From Rhynchonema sp. JSB1_4 (Eukaryota; Nematoda; Chromadorea; Monhysterida; Xyalidae): 64,000 nucleotides of DNA. The notes under the pieces were generated by a model. The model worked only from the letters and a program-made list of their open reading frames with translations, was not told the DNA's origin and made no database searches. Positions 23,201-36,800 of this stretch are shown here, piece after piece (positions within the stretch are counted from its first letter, which is position 1; each line of letters begins with the position of its first letter). Location of the stretch: NCBI GenBank assembly GCA_030248065.1, contig JASAMV010003740.1, positions 1 through 64,000 of the forward strand. The letters are read 5' to 3'. A program made the translations under genes and the position numbers.

Positions 23201-26200
23201 AGTACTTGTTGTGACCGTGGATGTGCGTGAGCGATTCTTCAGACTGCAATTTTTCATGAGAATTCAGGCGATTTTGTCACCAAGCGTGTGATTTTGTGAT
23301 GCCGTTAGCTTTAACCAGCGTAAAACTCATTTCCAGCAGCCTATGACTTTTGCGCTGCGACCGAAGTCAGTAATATTCGTAAACAAGCATAAATCGGGTT
23401 TATCTGATTCGATCACCAAGTTTGACACCGTACAAAGAGCTTCGTACCAGCAGGAGAGTTGGCTCGATTGTCCTGCCGATTTAATAGAGAGCACTGGGCA
23501 GATGAACATAGAATCTACCGTGAGGATGACTAAACTACAATAACCATCAATTTTTAAGAAAAACAGCAACAACAACGACTGACCTAAAATCCAGTGCCCC
23601 GCTGTCGCCTGAATGCGAGTGCATGTCCGGATGACTGTGGTATCCCTCATCGGATGCCGTGGTTCGGTTCGACTCCGGACTGGACATAGTCAGCGAATGG
23701 TGCAGGGGAGATTCGCCATCGAAACCAGCCGCGTGGCCCGACTCCGAAAGTTGGTCCTCTGCAAAGACAGGGCAAAGGTTGGGGGTTGTTGGAAAGATTT
23801 GGTCTGGTACCCAGACAGCCCGGTTGCTGCGGTTAACGTGAGTTTGTGCAGGATTGTTATGAACGGTGTGGAACTTTTAAGGCGATATCAAACTTGGTGA
23901 CCGGAACGGATCGGACCGATCATATGTACCTTGGTCATGTGACTTCTTTGAATAAAGGATATTGAGTAATTTAGTGGTGTCACTAATTTCGACCAACGTA
24001 AAGCTGTTCCCCGACCTATAGTGAAATGAATAACTTGAAGCTGGTAGTGATTAGGGGCTCCAGTAAATGTCTTTTAAATATCCTTAATGCAAGAATCACG
24101 CGTGATCAAGGCCAGTCACATCCGATTTGATCCGATCACCACGCTTTTGTCTCGGCTTAGTCGTGGCATGCATACCCATGATTCTAGCGCATGCTAATTG
24201 TATAATGTCCGACATCATGCATGGTGTTATGGAACATTCAAATTTTTAAATTTCCTTTTTTCCTCCATTGTTTAAGTTAGGAAGTTGTTAGGGTGTGTGT
24301 GGATTAGCTTACTGATCTTTTGCGCCAATGTCCAGTATTCACACGAGGGCGGATAGTCGACTTTTTCGGCGTAGTCACGACTGTACCAAACCAGAAGTTC
24401 CGTTCCGGCGTGTACCTCTTTGATCGAATAAAAGTAGATGTCCATGTTCACCTTGAAACATCAGGAATAGGTTAATGGCCCGAATTCTTAATCCACATCA
24501 CTGGACAACTACAGTTGCCATCCAGTTGCTTTTTTATCGCGTCCAGCGTTCGAACGGAATTCCTATCCCGATTCCGAAATTCCGATCCGGAGAATTTCAA
24601 TTCGGACAAAATCCCGAAGTCCCGATCCCGATTAATTCTCCGGATCCCGATCCCGATTATCGAGATTACAAAGCTGCTAAAAGCTATCACTCTTGTGTGA
24701 CACAAAATTGAGTATGGCAAGAAAAATGTGGAAGAACAGTGGTCAATTTTGCATCGCTCTTACATAATTTGGTATTTTTTGTTGCTGCGAGTGTTTCGTG
24801 GGCTGACTGCGGGGTCCAAAAATAAAAAAATAATTTGTAAGGTGACTGATTTTGTGCCAAAAACTGTGATCCCGATCCCGATTATCAATCCCGTTCCCGA
24901 TCCAGACAATTTCAATCACGTTAAGAAATCCCACGCCCGATCCCGATTAATTCTCCGGATCCCGATCCCGATAAGCACTGCGCGCCCGCAACAAGTTCTT
25001 CTCACACACTTCTGATGCAATAAAAAACTTGAACTTGAACACAGCAGGCATACAGGACGCTCAAAACAGCGCGAGACAAAACGGCGGCCCGCTCGCTCTG
25101 CTGTTCTTCTCGTCCCGCTGTTTTGTCCGTTCACAAACCCTTACAATTCAGTAAAATTGCACCAAACAAACGAGAAGCCAACTTGAAACATCATCATATA
25201 AATGCACATAATACCTGACACGCGACCATGTTCTGTGTCTGTTTTGAGCAGGCTGGATTAACGTATCGCATCCAGTTGCTGTTTCTTTCGTCACACGCGT
25301 CCACTATCCGAACCACCTGGCTGCCGTCGAAGATTTTCCAGATGTATTCCGCCTGAATCGTCAAGGGAATGGTGTTTTGGTGGATAATTGTTTTTTTTTG
25401 TTTTGACTCATGACTTTATATGTACGTAGTCTACCCTCTTTACAGTTGGACGCTCCGGTCGGAAGGTAGCGAGACCAATGGGTGATGCACTGGTTATCTA
25501 CATATGTGCGTATGTATCATTCTGGGCTAATACTAATGCTATCATCGCAACTGCTTGCAATTATAGTTCAAACGCAGCTCTGGCTAGATGTCTGCCATGT
25601 GCAACGCACCTGGATAATGCAATCAGTAGCGCAATGACAGTGCGATGAAATTGAATGCAACAGCGTTGCTTATAAGAACTTTGGATGGCGCGGCAGGTGC
25701 GTTAATGACAACAGACATTCTGCTGCGTTCGCTTGCACGCAACACAGACAGCTGCGTTGACAACATTTGTACGAGTTGAGTCTCAGCCTGTCATTATGCT
25801 CTTGCACCAGCTGTACAATTCACCATGACAATGCCAATAATTTTAATCGACTGACTGCGACTCTGTCAACTATACCTACACGTACATAACCACCCTAAAA
25901 TAAGCCATAAAAAAGTTGCGACCTTTCCAGACTTCGGGGCAGATTTCGAATCGTAACTTTCGCCGACCAGTGGTCCGAACCGGACTCCTCGCGGGATGTA
26001 GTCCTTTGCGTAGACACCGATCGTCTAAAAACGTGTGAGACATTAAACTCATTTTAGTTACAACGCTGTTACTTGCTTTTTATTCGACTTAACTAATTTA
26101 ACCATATGTTGTGTCTCTAAATTGCCACCGATGGGCATGATGACATCAGAGACCTATTTTTCAAATTGTTCTCCTCCCTGAATCCGCCCCCGTGGAGGCC

Positions 26201-27794
26201 GAATTTGTCACTTTCTATTGTTTCACCCGTATTTTGTGATAATTGTTGCGGTTAGACCAGCGTTAAAGTTGTTTTCCTACACCTAATAATGAACACGTTA
26301 AAATTTCTTCGCTCATTTGGTGTGTTTATGTTGCTCTGTGCGACTCTAATTACACAATTGGTCTACGTCAGCGTAATTGTGTCATCGCAGCGTTTGTTAA
26401 CCCCCTTTTAATCGGGTTGATCGCATTTGCTAAGCCGTAATTGCACAACTTTTTGATGTTCCAGCGGCAGACAGGTTGGAAAATGCTCAAATCTTCAGCA
26501 GCTATACATACTACAGCAAAAATAATTTCATTTTACATCACCGGGAAGGTAAAAATTTTCAAAAATTTCGGTTTCAAGCAGTGGTTTTCTCGAACATCAT
26601 CTGCCTTGCCTGAACACACACACACACACACACTTGCGCATTGCACGCCTGGCATGTAGCCGATCACTATAGTGGCGTGTACTTACCCTGGGTATTTCCT
26701 TGGACGGTTTCAGCTGCAGATTTCTGGGCAGACTCGCAGTGGCACGCGGCTGCTTGGCTGATGTTTCACCAGCAGTCGAAGCATCAACATTATCGAGATC
26801 AGTGGCTTGTTTGTCGGGCACTTGGAAGACGCAGATTTCGCTAAAGTCCTTCTCGGTCATCGTGGACCAATCCCAGGATGAGTTCGATCTTCCGCCGGCA
26901 TTGGTGGTGGTGTTGCTGGCGGAATGGGAGTGTGACGGTCCGTTACGGGACTGCGGGCTGGTGCGAGGTGGTGACAACGGTCCGTAACCGGACACCGCCA
27001 TTGCGCCGGGAGACGCTGAAAACGCGTGATCGTGCGGGGTGGCGTTTGGCATGCAAGTGATGTTTCATGAGCGCAATGTTGTAATATTTTTACCTGTCTT
27101 CTTTTCCATTCCGTGAAATACAACAAGGAAAGGTCATGGAATACTACCCGTTACAGAACGGTTGACCACAGCAAAATCTGCTCTGCGGTCTTTTTGAGAT
27201 ATACGACGTGATCTTCTGGTGCATTCGCATTGACGATGATCTGGTGCACCGCCCGTCCGTGAATTATGTTGGTAGAAATTTGCAGACGGCTGCTACACCT
27301 TGTGAAACATCAGTCAATGAGTTTTTCATAACGGGGGTAAGCAGACACACATTCACTGACATCGAATACTCGCTGATGTTTCATGAGCAATGTATAAAAA
27401 ATGCTGAAGCACTGCTCTCCCAACTGAATGACAATGATCCATTGTGGAAGCAGATTGAAAAAAACCGTACGAATTATGATGTGGGTGACATGACAGTAAA
27501 CTCAAAAGGACCGCCGAAAGCATTCGGTCAGTGCGCGCTTATGCGTCAACCACTTTACAACTATAGCGGTCAAAAATAAATAGTTCTTTATAAACAAAAA
27601 ACCAAAATTTATCAACAAAAAAACAGTGCCCGCCCTTACCACTGACCTGGCCAGTCGCGGCTGCTTGGGTCGGATATCGAGCTGGTGCCGGGACTTGTGC
27701 TTGGGTCCAACGATAGACTGCAGCTGGTCTCATCTTCGTGATGTGGCTCCTGATTGGACGCTTGTGGCTGCGGCGCACATTGCACGCTGGTCAT
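20214..27794 (-). CDS. blmp-1 / PRDM1 orthologue: Blimp-1/PRDM1 transcription factor
   Basis: A PR-domain zinc-finger repressor that binds DNA in the nucleus and controls developmental timing and differentiation. Exons, high to low: 27794-27647, 27015-26687, 26024-25923, 25352-25215, 24451-24313, 23758-23584, 23243-23137, 22721 to about 22250-22180, 21838-20945, 20635-20214. Phases agree at every junction except the uncertain 3' end of exon 8, which must end in phase 1. The PR domain spans exons 2-5: [76 protein letters not shown]. Exon 6 has ASDEGYHSH. Exon 9 is Pro/Ser/His-rich then fingers 1-2 ([39 protein letters not shown]). Exon 10 has fingers 3-5; the fifth is C2HC ([10 protein letters not shown]...HWKTTNC), as in invertebrate Blimp-1. 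About 980 aa. The first exon ([11 protein letters not shown]...) joins exon 2 as Gly|Ala codon GCG; a start at 27052 is an alternative. Confidence 0.95.
21952..22122. mobile_element. MITE, GGCTTATATTACAGTGGTCAA variant, in Blimp-1 intron
   Basis: GGCTTATATTACAGTGGTCA at the left is mirrored by TAACCACTTGAGTTGATCAT...TTAGCC at the right. It occupies much of the intron between Blimp-1 exons 8 and 9. Confidence 0.7.
24540..24985. repeat. TCCCGA-hexamer repeat, two diverged blocks
   Basis: Degenerate tandem runs of CCCGATCCCGATT occur at about 24560-24665 and again at 24865-24980, separated by about 200 bp of unrelated sequence. Both blocks share the phrase 'GATTAATTCTCCGGATCCCG', so the second is probably a duplicate of the first. 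Located in the Blimp-1 intron between exons 4 and 5. Confidence 0.7.
25525..25775. mobile_element. MITE, GGCTAATACTAATGCTATC family, in Blimp-1 intron
   Basis: Begins GGCTAATACTAATGCTATCA and 'TCGCAACTGC', ends 'CAGCTGCGTTGACAACATTT'. The interior repeats the family's 'GTTGACAACA...GCTGCGTT' phrase. Non-coding; it sits in the intron between exons 3 and 4. Confidence 0.65.
26614..26633. repeat. CA microsatellite
   Basis: An ACACAC run of about ten units in the Blimp-1 intron just below exon 2. Confidence 0.9.
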
Positions 27795-27974
27795 TATATC
27801 GATTGATTTAGAGTGGATTCAGCAGATGCGATAAATGACCTGCTACATCGTGTTGATGATGATGATGCTGATTGGGGCTGATGGGCGATCCGGAGATCTG
27901 TCTGGAAATTAATCGGTGTTACTTTGTAAATGTAAGGGAACGAGTATAGAAAATACAGTATCTCCGCAATATCA

Positions 27975-28100
27975 GGCTTATATAGATGTCGTTAACGCAC
28001 ATGGCCAACTCGGCCATGACGCCATGTGAATATTTCATTCGGAGCGGCTTGCGTTGACAACCGGAATCTGTGACTTGCGTTAACGAGTGAACAATTAGCC
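27975..28100. mobile_element. MITE, GGCTTATATAGATGTCGTTAACG variant
   Basis: The left end GGCTTATATAGATGTCGTTA and right end 'CGTTAACGAGTGAACAATTAGCC' are an imperfect inverted repeat. 126 bp, no coding capacity. It lies about 180 bp upstream of the Blimp-1 start codon, so it may sit in the promoter. Confidence 0.65.
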
Positions 28101-28819
28101 AAATATCAAGAAGTTACTGTCTGTAGACACCACACAGTTTGCAACTGTACCCACTGAACCCATTTCTACCGCATTACTTGAGGTCACGTCTACACCCACT
28201 CATTTTTAGGCAACGAAACAGCCCAGTGATGATATAAGAAGGGCTGGCTATTCACGTGAAACAAGCATGTTCAGCTCACTATAATGTACCATAGCTGCTG
28301 AGTTTTTATGTTTGTTAGCGTTTTTGCACCAGTTCATATACAGTATAACTTGTATTTTACACTTTGATCCACCGTCCAAAAACTGCGGGGACTTATCACA
28401 ACCGTTGACAACTTTTGCCCAAATGTTTTGTGTCGTGCTACACTGCGCACGCTACTGAGTTCGTGGCGGTGCCGGAGCCGGTTCAGAACATCAACAACAA
28501 CAGTTTCTGACCTAATGTTCTGTTCATGATAAAACCAAAGTCCGTAAACAGCTTATTGTATTTTAGAGGTGCGATGCATAAGATGCTAAAAAGACGTCCA
28601 AAGAATAAACAAAGTGATAGGACCGTCACACGCAGGCACGGACAAACACTAAACAAATTTTGCACCGCGAAAAGAAAAACTGATCGGCATTATTTGTAAT
28701 ACTGTATGTGCAGGTGATGCTAATAATAGCAAACAGCTCAGCTATTTTGGTCACCGCGAATGTCTTAAGATAGTGAATAGCATTACATCAGCAGGTGACA
28801 AATCAGTTACCTAGGTTAG

Positions 28820-28991
28820 GGCCTAATTGTGTAGTCGTTAACGCAAATGGTCAACGATGGTCGTTGACGTATGTATGTAGTCTGACCAAAGCCGTTCCAT
28901 AAATGAGCGTGATGAAATAATAGGTATACATGACATGGGCTGCGTTGATAGCCAGCGTTGACGATGTGCCTTGACTACATCAATATAAGCC
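28820..28991. mobile_element. MITE, GGCCTAATTGTGTAGTCGTTAACG variant
   Basis: The left end GGCCTAATTGTGTAGTCGTT mirrors 'GACTACATCAATATAAGCC' at the right. The body has 'GTTGACGTA' and 'GCGTTGA' family words. Confidence 0.7.
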
Positions 28992-31900
28992 AGTGTTATA
29001 CAGTACGAGTAGTGTAATGTATACTGGTTACACAACTGTTGTTATCACGCACAAGCCACAGGTATACTTGTGGTTACACCGGGGGTACAAGTTTATGTGC
29101 TCAAAAGTCAAGCCCATTTGTACACCTGGTTGCATAAACTTTGTCATGCCCCTTTGACCTACCTACACAGCAGTGGGTGCAAACTGGATAAAAGTTATAT
29201 GGTTATTGCTGGTGCACGCATTAATTTGCACACAAGTTCGTAAACACAACAGACTTGTTATCGCGCGACTTACTTGCACCCATTTAACCCCGGTGGTTCA
29301 AAAGGGCATACGCAATTAATGAAATCTGATCGTATATATGCAAACTGTAAAACTGTATGCACAAACCATATCCGCAAACAGGGGGACCGCATACGCACCC
29401 GCGGGCAAGTGAAAAAAAAACAGTGACTATCTGCGATGCCCTAATAAAACTTCACACGTGCGCTGCGCGGTGGCGCAATTTTTGGGCATAAATTATTTTT
29501 CGGTGCGGAAATTTAGGCACCAACACACTCCGTCGGTTGACCTAGTTATCGACTTGCGGAACATGCGCAAAAACGCAGCCCCCAGGTTCATGGTCAAAGA
29601 GCTGATCCGCACGCGAATTGAGGCTAAACACACAATTGTGGCCATAAAAATCAAAACTGATAAAAAGTGCAGGCCAAGTTGCGAAAAAGGAACAAGATTA
29701 GAAATTGCAGGCAAAAAACGACAACAGTCAAATAACTAGGAGATATACATAAACTAATTTTAATTTAACGTTCAATTGATTGATTAAAATTGAAGATTGA
29801 ACATATGTAAATTGCATGCAATAACTGAAATTGTGCACGTGCGCAAGCAGCAAAAAATCACACTGAACCGTTTAGTAACCAGAACATAATATGAAGTCTA
29901 TTGTCTGTTTTTGATATCAAGGTCACAAGATCGAATAAGGAAAACAAGAAAAATTGACACGCGCATGTGCAGATGTCAATACTACGGTAGCTGATACTCA
30001 CTTATTGGGATGGGTATGCGTGGTATATCACTTACAAAAACAAAACGTCTTGGCGCAATATTGCTGCGTGTGAAATAATGGGACAAAAGGTTTTCAGCTG
30101 AAATTAAGGCGAATTTATGTTGTTCATATGCGAAACTATTGCTAATTTTATAACAAAAAATTCCCGTCCCAATTCGATGGCGAAAACCCCCAAATTGAGG
30201 GACAAGCGATACACAAAGATAAAATCAAAAGCGCACGCAGGCAGGCAGCAGTTCCATAATGGGGCGAAACAAGGCATAAGCAGCCTCAACGACTAAACGT
30301 CCCAGCCTGAAACAGGTGGCATGCACAGGCGCTCGCGCCATATGTGGTCAGGGTCAGGCTGTTAGATGCGCGCGAAAACTTGGGCCTCGCTTGCTCAACC
30401 ACTACAATACAGCGAGGGATACAATGGACGTACAGTTTGGGAGATGGTATCATAATAATGGTGTATACAGAATAAATCAAAGTTATGTTGCGTGCTTCAG
30501 TGAATCAGATTGGATTGTGGCTTCGATTTTCGAGTGACAACTAAAGTGGCTGTGCATGCGCGCACCGTGACGGAGGAATGACCTTGAAGCCTGATCGACT
30601 GAACTATATGAGCACTCACCAGCTGCTCTCTTGCTGTTATGTGTTACTGTATTTATGTATTATTGTGCAGCGTCTTTTGTTTGCAAATATTTATTACATT
30701 GATGCTCATGAAGAGGAGTGAGGAAAACATTTTGGTTCTGGTTGGTTGAGTTCCAAAAAGAGGCCGTTATGTGCCCAAACTGTTCTGGAACTGCTCCTGG
30801 GAACCTGGACTAAAGAAGGAAAAGGAACTCGAATGACCCCCCCCGCCTCCTGGGCCCCTACCCTGACACCCAACTAATACCTAAACCTTCACCCAAAGCT
30901 ATAAATGAGTAACATGATTATGAAACAACAATACAACTGGGGGTAACCGTTCTTGTTACCATGATCTTAGCACGAAAAACTTACACAATCAAATCCAAGT
31001 GACTTAACAAAGAACGAACATAAGAAGTTCAGGCAGTGCTAGCGGCGGCTAGCATTGTTTCTGGCCACCAAAAACGTGCAAGCAACAAGTTTTGATGTGC
31101 TAATGCATGCAAGCAAGCATAGACACGCAGGTTTCACTAGCGTTCCCAGGCAATATGCATGTCTGCGTTGCTGAGTACTACTGTAGCCCCGGGGCCTTCA
31201 ATATGCACACAGCGCGTTGCAACTGTTTTTTCGTGTCTGGTCACCATTTGTAAGTACAGTACTACTTGTTGTGCGACTTTCGCCAGATATTATGCAAGAA
31301 CGTGGCTGATTTTACAACCCGTTATAGACATTGTCGTTGCTCAAGCTTTTATACACACATATTGCGTGTTGCCGCGGCTAGCCCCAGACAATGTCATAGC
31401 TGCGTGCAAAACAAAATGGTGATGCAAAATAATAATTTAGCCGATGGGTAATACACTGTATTTATACTACTGGTACTGAGTAATGTTATGATCCGCATGT
31501 TATACATATGCATGTTAATGTCTGATTCTTACGAAATTTGGTGGGACTTGATCGTTGATACGCATAATAATTTTTGGACACATGTTTGCACAGCCTTAAT
31601 AATGTCACACCCCCTGGCCATGACAGTTTACACCCAATCTAGTGTAGGTGTCTAAGTGACACAAACATACCTTCCGGGTTACAAATCCGTGTGATATCGC
31701 AGGTGTGCAGTGTGAAATTTAAAGAAATCCAATGGCAACGAAATGTGCGATATTGTTTCTCCTGTCGAAATTTTGTAATAAATTATTACGTCGTAACAGG
31801 TAGGTAACTCCCGGTCTCGGCCCGGTTACAACATTAAAGTGATGTCAGCCATGGTCCTGGTCTGGGTCCGAAGCCGCGAGGCACACACACGCGGCGAGGT

Positions 31901-33174
31901 GCCAGATCTGCAATAGTTGTGTTGTGTACTGTGCATCGTGGCTTACACGGGTGCCTAGCTGGTTACGGTAGCCATGTCTTGCCAAACGCTGTGGGAAAAA
32001 AATGTTGTTCAAGCCGAAAATATACATATTTGAAATCAAAGATAAATAAGCAGCGAAAACATTATTTTGAAACACACACGCGTAATGCAATGAAACGACG
32101 CATTTCTATCGTAATGCAGTTTAAAAAGCAACATTATTCCTACGCATGACTAGATACAAGAGATAAGATGTGGCAAATAAAACGGCATTCATTTTACGCG
32201 CCTCGAGCTATATGTACATAACCAGTGATAAGCACAAGAAATGGAAAATAATTCCATTTGGCTGGAGTTTGTTTTTTCCTTGGTTGACGGCCCGTGATGA
32301 CGCCCAGCAGACGTGGAAAAAAGGGAAAATTTTTGGAGTACACGGGCATTACTGATAAGGGATTGCTGCTATAAATGCATGCATGATGAAGCATCATTAT
32401 TTCTGTGTTGTTTCAATATTCAATAAGCAAGAACATACAACAGCACATGTAAACCATGGCGGATAGGTACAGGTTCATGTGTTGCTCCGTTACAGCACCT
32501 GTGGCTGGAGAGCCAGCTTACAAGCAGGGCTAAAGTGTCATCACCAGGCTTAGTAGCAATGATAAAGAAGCGCATGAAAGCTTCGCAACAGCTTCTGGGA
32601 GTTGAAACTGTGATCTCCGGGATTTGTTATATGGTAGGTATATGCCAATGGAAAAAGGAAATCTCTGCATGTAAATATCCGTTGGCCCTATTGTGTTGCA
32701 TGTTGTGGAACGTTACGTAACAACACAACACAGGGTACACACAAGTTGGTAAAAACAGTAGGTGTACGTCAGCGTCAGTGCCAAGTACCGAAATAAGGGA
32801 TCTGTCCTAAAATCAAAACGCTCATCTTCCGAAATTCATAGGTGCGCGCAGTGTTATCATGCGAACATGGGACGAAATTGCCGGGTTCCAGCAGATTTCT
32901 CATGTTGATCTGATGCGCAAATGAATCAAAATAATGAAGTTTCTTCTTTCCAAAATTCATTCTTGTCTTATCTGCACATCTAGACAATCTATCTATAATG
33001 TCTACTGAAGTCTCTTTTTGCGTACGCCACGGCCAAACAAGTTTATCACACGCACGCACAACAGTGTGCATGCGCGCGCGTGCCCAGGGGTGTTATTGTT
33101 ACGTAACCTTACTACTGTGTACACCAAAGGATATAACATGTAATGTTCATACGTAACATCCCTATTAAACCACT

Positions 33175-33213
<39 letters not shown>

Positions 33214-33535
33214 TAACCCAATTTTAAAGTCACGCACAGGTATACTACCCATAACCACCATCTGGGTGCAGAGCCGCGGCGGTTGCGTGTGGTGTATGAT
33301 GGGTTTCAAGGGTGAATCTTCTCTTTCCATCTGACTTGCAGATCACGGTGTTAGTTGAATGTTACATCATGGTCATGGTTGCAGACATTGCGGGCTGGTC
33401 GGCAGACGAAACTGACAAACTCTCCCCTACCCCGTCTGCATGAGAAGTGCCCAGGACTTTCGCACGACTAAATGTCAGGTACAATTTCGTCCGTGACGGC
33501 GTTGTACTGTAACCCATATATATTTTGAAACATCA
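28992..33535. other. gene-free stretch
   Basis: No exon recognised on either strand. Long frames such as 29458-29739 have no domain pattern and lie in A+T-rich sequence. Just before the next candidate exon there is an (AC)15 microsatellite at 33181-33210. Upstream exons of the gene ending at 33829 could hide here. Confidence 0.4.
33181..33210. repeat. (AC)15 microsatellite
   Basis: Fifteen uninterrupted AC units. Confidence 0.97.
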
Positions 33536-33551
33536 GGCGGCCAGGTTTCAG

Positions 33552-33829
33552 GTGTTGGATCTCACAGCCGAGTGATGTTTCAATATACTGGCCGAGAGAA
33601 ATCGCCCCATAATTCCGTGCCCACGCAAGTGCCTGCGAACTTGGTGCGCGCCATTTGTGCCCAGCGCGGCAACCCCCAGACGTGCCCAACAACAACGAAT
33701 GCAACAAACGTCAACGTTCCGCGTATCGGACAACGAAAGGGGACACGCACGCACGAAACGGGAAGACGCACGTTCAATTTTAGGGTCGTTCTCCGCGTGA
33801 AGTGTGTCCCCGGGCATCGTTGCGAGTGA
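33552..33829 (+). CDS. candidate 3'-terminal exon of a secreted cysteine-containing protein
   Basis: An open frame ending in TGA at 33827-33829 has balanced codon use and a TTTCAG acceptor just before 33552. It reads VGSHSRVMFQYTGREK..., then PANLVRAICAQRGNPQTC, an N-glycosylation site NATNV, and ends FRVVLRVKCVPGHRCE. The pattern of a Val-Pro segment, a Cys pair, and a terminal beta-strand with closely spaced cysteines recalls cystine-knot cytokines such as the IL-17 group, but I cannot establish homology. The frame stays open back to about 33498, so the true exon start may be earlier. No upstream exon or signal peptide was found. The 10-mer TGATGTTTCA overlaps its first codons. Confidence 0.35.
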
Positions 33830-36800
33830 CCTATTTTTTCCATTTCAATGACCAAGAGCAACCATGTGAAAGTGGTCGGTCTGTATCAGGTGCATCTTGG
33901 GTGCCACAATTGCGACAAGGCATGCGGACGTAATGTTTCACTCATGCCTGAGTGTCTGTACCTAATAAGTGAAACATCGGCTGGCCGTCTGACTGAATAG
34001 GTCAGTTTTGGGATGCAGATGGATCTGTACTTTATGCGGATCTTGAATAAACCTTGACGGATTTCGCTCTCACACGATCTGCCTTAACGATCGAATAAGC
34101 GTGACATTGTATATGCAAGTTTAATATACAGTACGTAGATACACATGTACCGTAGTTAGATAGTTAGATACTCCATCATTACGAACAGTGTTTGGAATTG
34201 ATTGTGTTTTGAGATTGACACGACAAACAACTGATGAATGACAATGTTACGAGCGTGAACAAGTTTGAAAACGCTATTTGCACGTGCGTAGATTCTGCGC
34301 ACTTGAATGGTGTAACAATTAAAGTTTGTATATTCATATTAGCTATAAACTAATGTAATCGAAGTTCGATACTGGCCTTGGTATATGTCCTAAACTTAAA
34401 ATTCTGAACAGGACGATGACAAAGCAAACTTACAAGCAAACTTGGGCAAAACAAGCTTCTCAAGTGTTCCTCAAGTGCTGCCGTTAGTACCGCCGGAGTC
34501 TTCATGAATGGACTAAAAGTTCTCTTCCCTTATTTGCTGATCTGCCTCAAAGTTTGAATCATCTGATTAATGCTTCACTCATGTGTTTGTTTGTTGTTTG
34601 TCCCCAAAAGTATGTGTTATGAACAGTTTGGCAGCAGCCTCACGTTTTATTCCGTTTTCGCGTGTTTGATTGAAAATCGCTCATTCTATGCATATTTGTT
34701 CGTGCGCGCATTTTGAATTGGATGAGGAAGCGGTTTTAGTTCAAACAGTTTTCAAGAGGATGCGCCTTGCACATGCCTTTCCCTGCATACACGCATTTAT
34801 AGCATGCGTTTGTCCTAGTTTTCGTCCGGCTGACCCTGGCTTGTACGTTACAGAATGATAGAAAGTGTTGTGTCATGTATACATACCTGCGATGATGTAA
34901 CATGTACACGCATGTTGTTGTGATGTGAATTTTTGGCCATGAAAATCACTTTTATGCGCAACAACGCGTGGTTTGACCTAAATGCGCGAAAAATCCGCGT
35001 GCATCCTACACTAAATCCTCCCTATATCCGCGTTATGTTTGTTTGTGGTGTTGATTTTAGGTTTTTTTCGACGCGAAGTAAAGTGCTGACGGCGAAAAAC
35101 AGACAGATGAAAATGCTCGCTGTTTTAAGTGCTTGTGTTCTTTCGTGAGTTTTGAAATATTCGAAAAATGATTTCGGCGCCGTGACCCTGATATTTGCGA
35201 AACTGCTGTGGTATTGAACACATGTGCAGCACATAGATCTGTGCGAGTGCTATATGTACCTTGTTGCCTTTCAAAAGATGAGTTGTTGAGTCAAGTGACA
35301 TATGAGAAAACAATGTCAACTGTTGCTACGAGCTTATCCCACGAAAAGAGACACGTGGATCGGAACAGTGAGACAACCTGATATTCAAGCTGAAAGCACG
35401 CGCAATACTGAACTTGACGTCCATGGGATTTCAAGGGGAAATGGAGGAAAATCAGTGTCATTCTCAAGAAAAACATTTTGCTCGATGGCTTTCGTGGGAC
35501 TGTTTCCACTAAAAAACCCGTCAGGACCGTGTTCGAGCGAACGGTTCAAGTGAAAAAGTTCGGTTGGACCTCAAAACGGTCAAACTTTCTCATTCCCTAC
35601 ACAAATGACAAACGAAACTACATACATAATGGGAGATCATTCAGCCGATTTCATGGTTTCCGTCGGGCAATCAACTTTGAAGTAGATCTATTCGAAACGC
35701 TGACGGTTGATGGCTGTGTTACTTCAATTGATCGCACCAACACTGTTCTGTGGTTGAGTACCATGACTTCAATGGGATGACAGTAAACAGATGGGGTAAT
35801 ACACACATGAACGGTGAGATCACGAAATGACAGCCAATACGGCGTTCCCTCTTTGAATCATTGAATCGTGAATCGATCGCGATACGCATTCGCGTTCACT
35901 GTACGGAATGGCAACTGGTGGATCACTATACAGCCTGTTCACAAAATTGAGGTTCAATAGAGAGAGGGTCGACTGTACATACCTATGCATGCGTATACCC
36001 GTTTGGAAGTACGTATACCTACAATACTCCGTCGCGAGTCATTTGAAACATCAAGTATAAAAAAATATACTGAATGACTAGCCAATAACTGTGGATGACC
36101 ACGCATCGGCGCAATGATACGCATATACAACCGGAGCTGTTATCGCAAGGAAAAAGAAGCTATGGGTTGAAAGGACCAACAAAAGTGGAAGCTTGAAGCA
36201 TAACGATCACCGCAACGGAGAACGACACATCGCAAGAGGCTAGCAACATTCAGCACCAGCACAAAACTGTTCATGGTAATAAGTGAAGGGTATTTTCAAC
36301 TTGGATTGGTCGGATATCACATCCTATAAAACGGTTTGTAAAGATACTGAGAATATATCGAATATGAACACACTGAAGAACCTATTACCTATATTTATAA
36401 ACAGTTTATCAAAAATCGAAGAACTTTTTTGTCCTGTCAAACTGACGTAATGTACAAGTAAACGGATACTTTACGCCTCGAGCTATGCTAAGAGCAAAGT
36501 TCAGCGTCAAGTTTTCGGTCGTCAAAGTTTACAGAATCAACCGGTGTTGACATCACGACAGATGGGGATAAGGTAGACCTGGTTCATAGAGACAAAAACA
36601 AGTACAAGTGCATGTACATGTATGGTGAAAAGTGGGGCTATAGGATATGCACGCAGCAGTGAACATCGCCCGAAACCATACCTTAAATGAGCATATAAGG
36701 TATAGTAAAGGTAGGTCATGGAAAAGTGTGTCAGTGCATCGCGGAGTCAGGTCAGCGCGCGCGAAAACCGCAGCCAGAAAAAATCGCGCGCCGCGCGTGC

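Noticed and set aside
27208..27579. Plus-strand frame of 123 codons with a CETS...MFHEQC segment
   Set aside because: It lies inside a Blimp-1 intron, has no family pattern, and the ETS and MF words come from the 10-mer pair rather than from shared protein ancestry. The same words appear in frame at 33526 and 54667.
35302..35780. Overlapping 83- and 100-codon frames
   Set aside because: They overlap in different phases, have no recognisable motif and no convincing splice partners.
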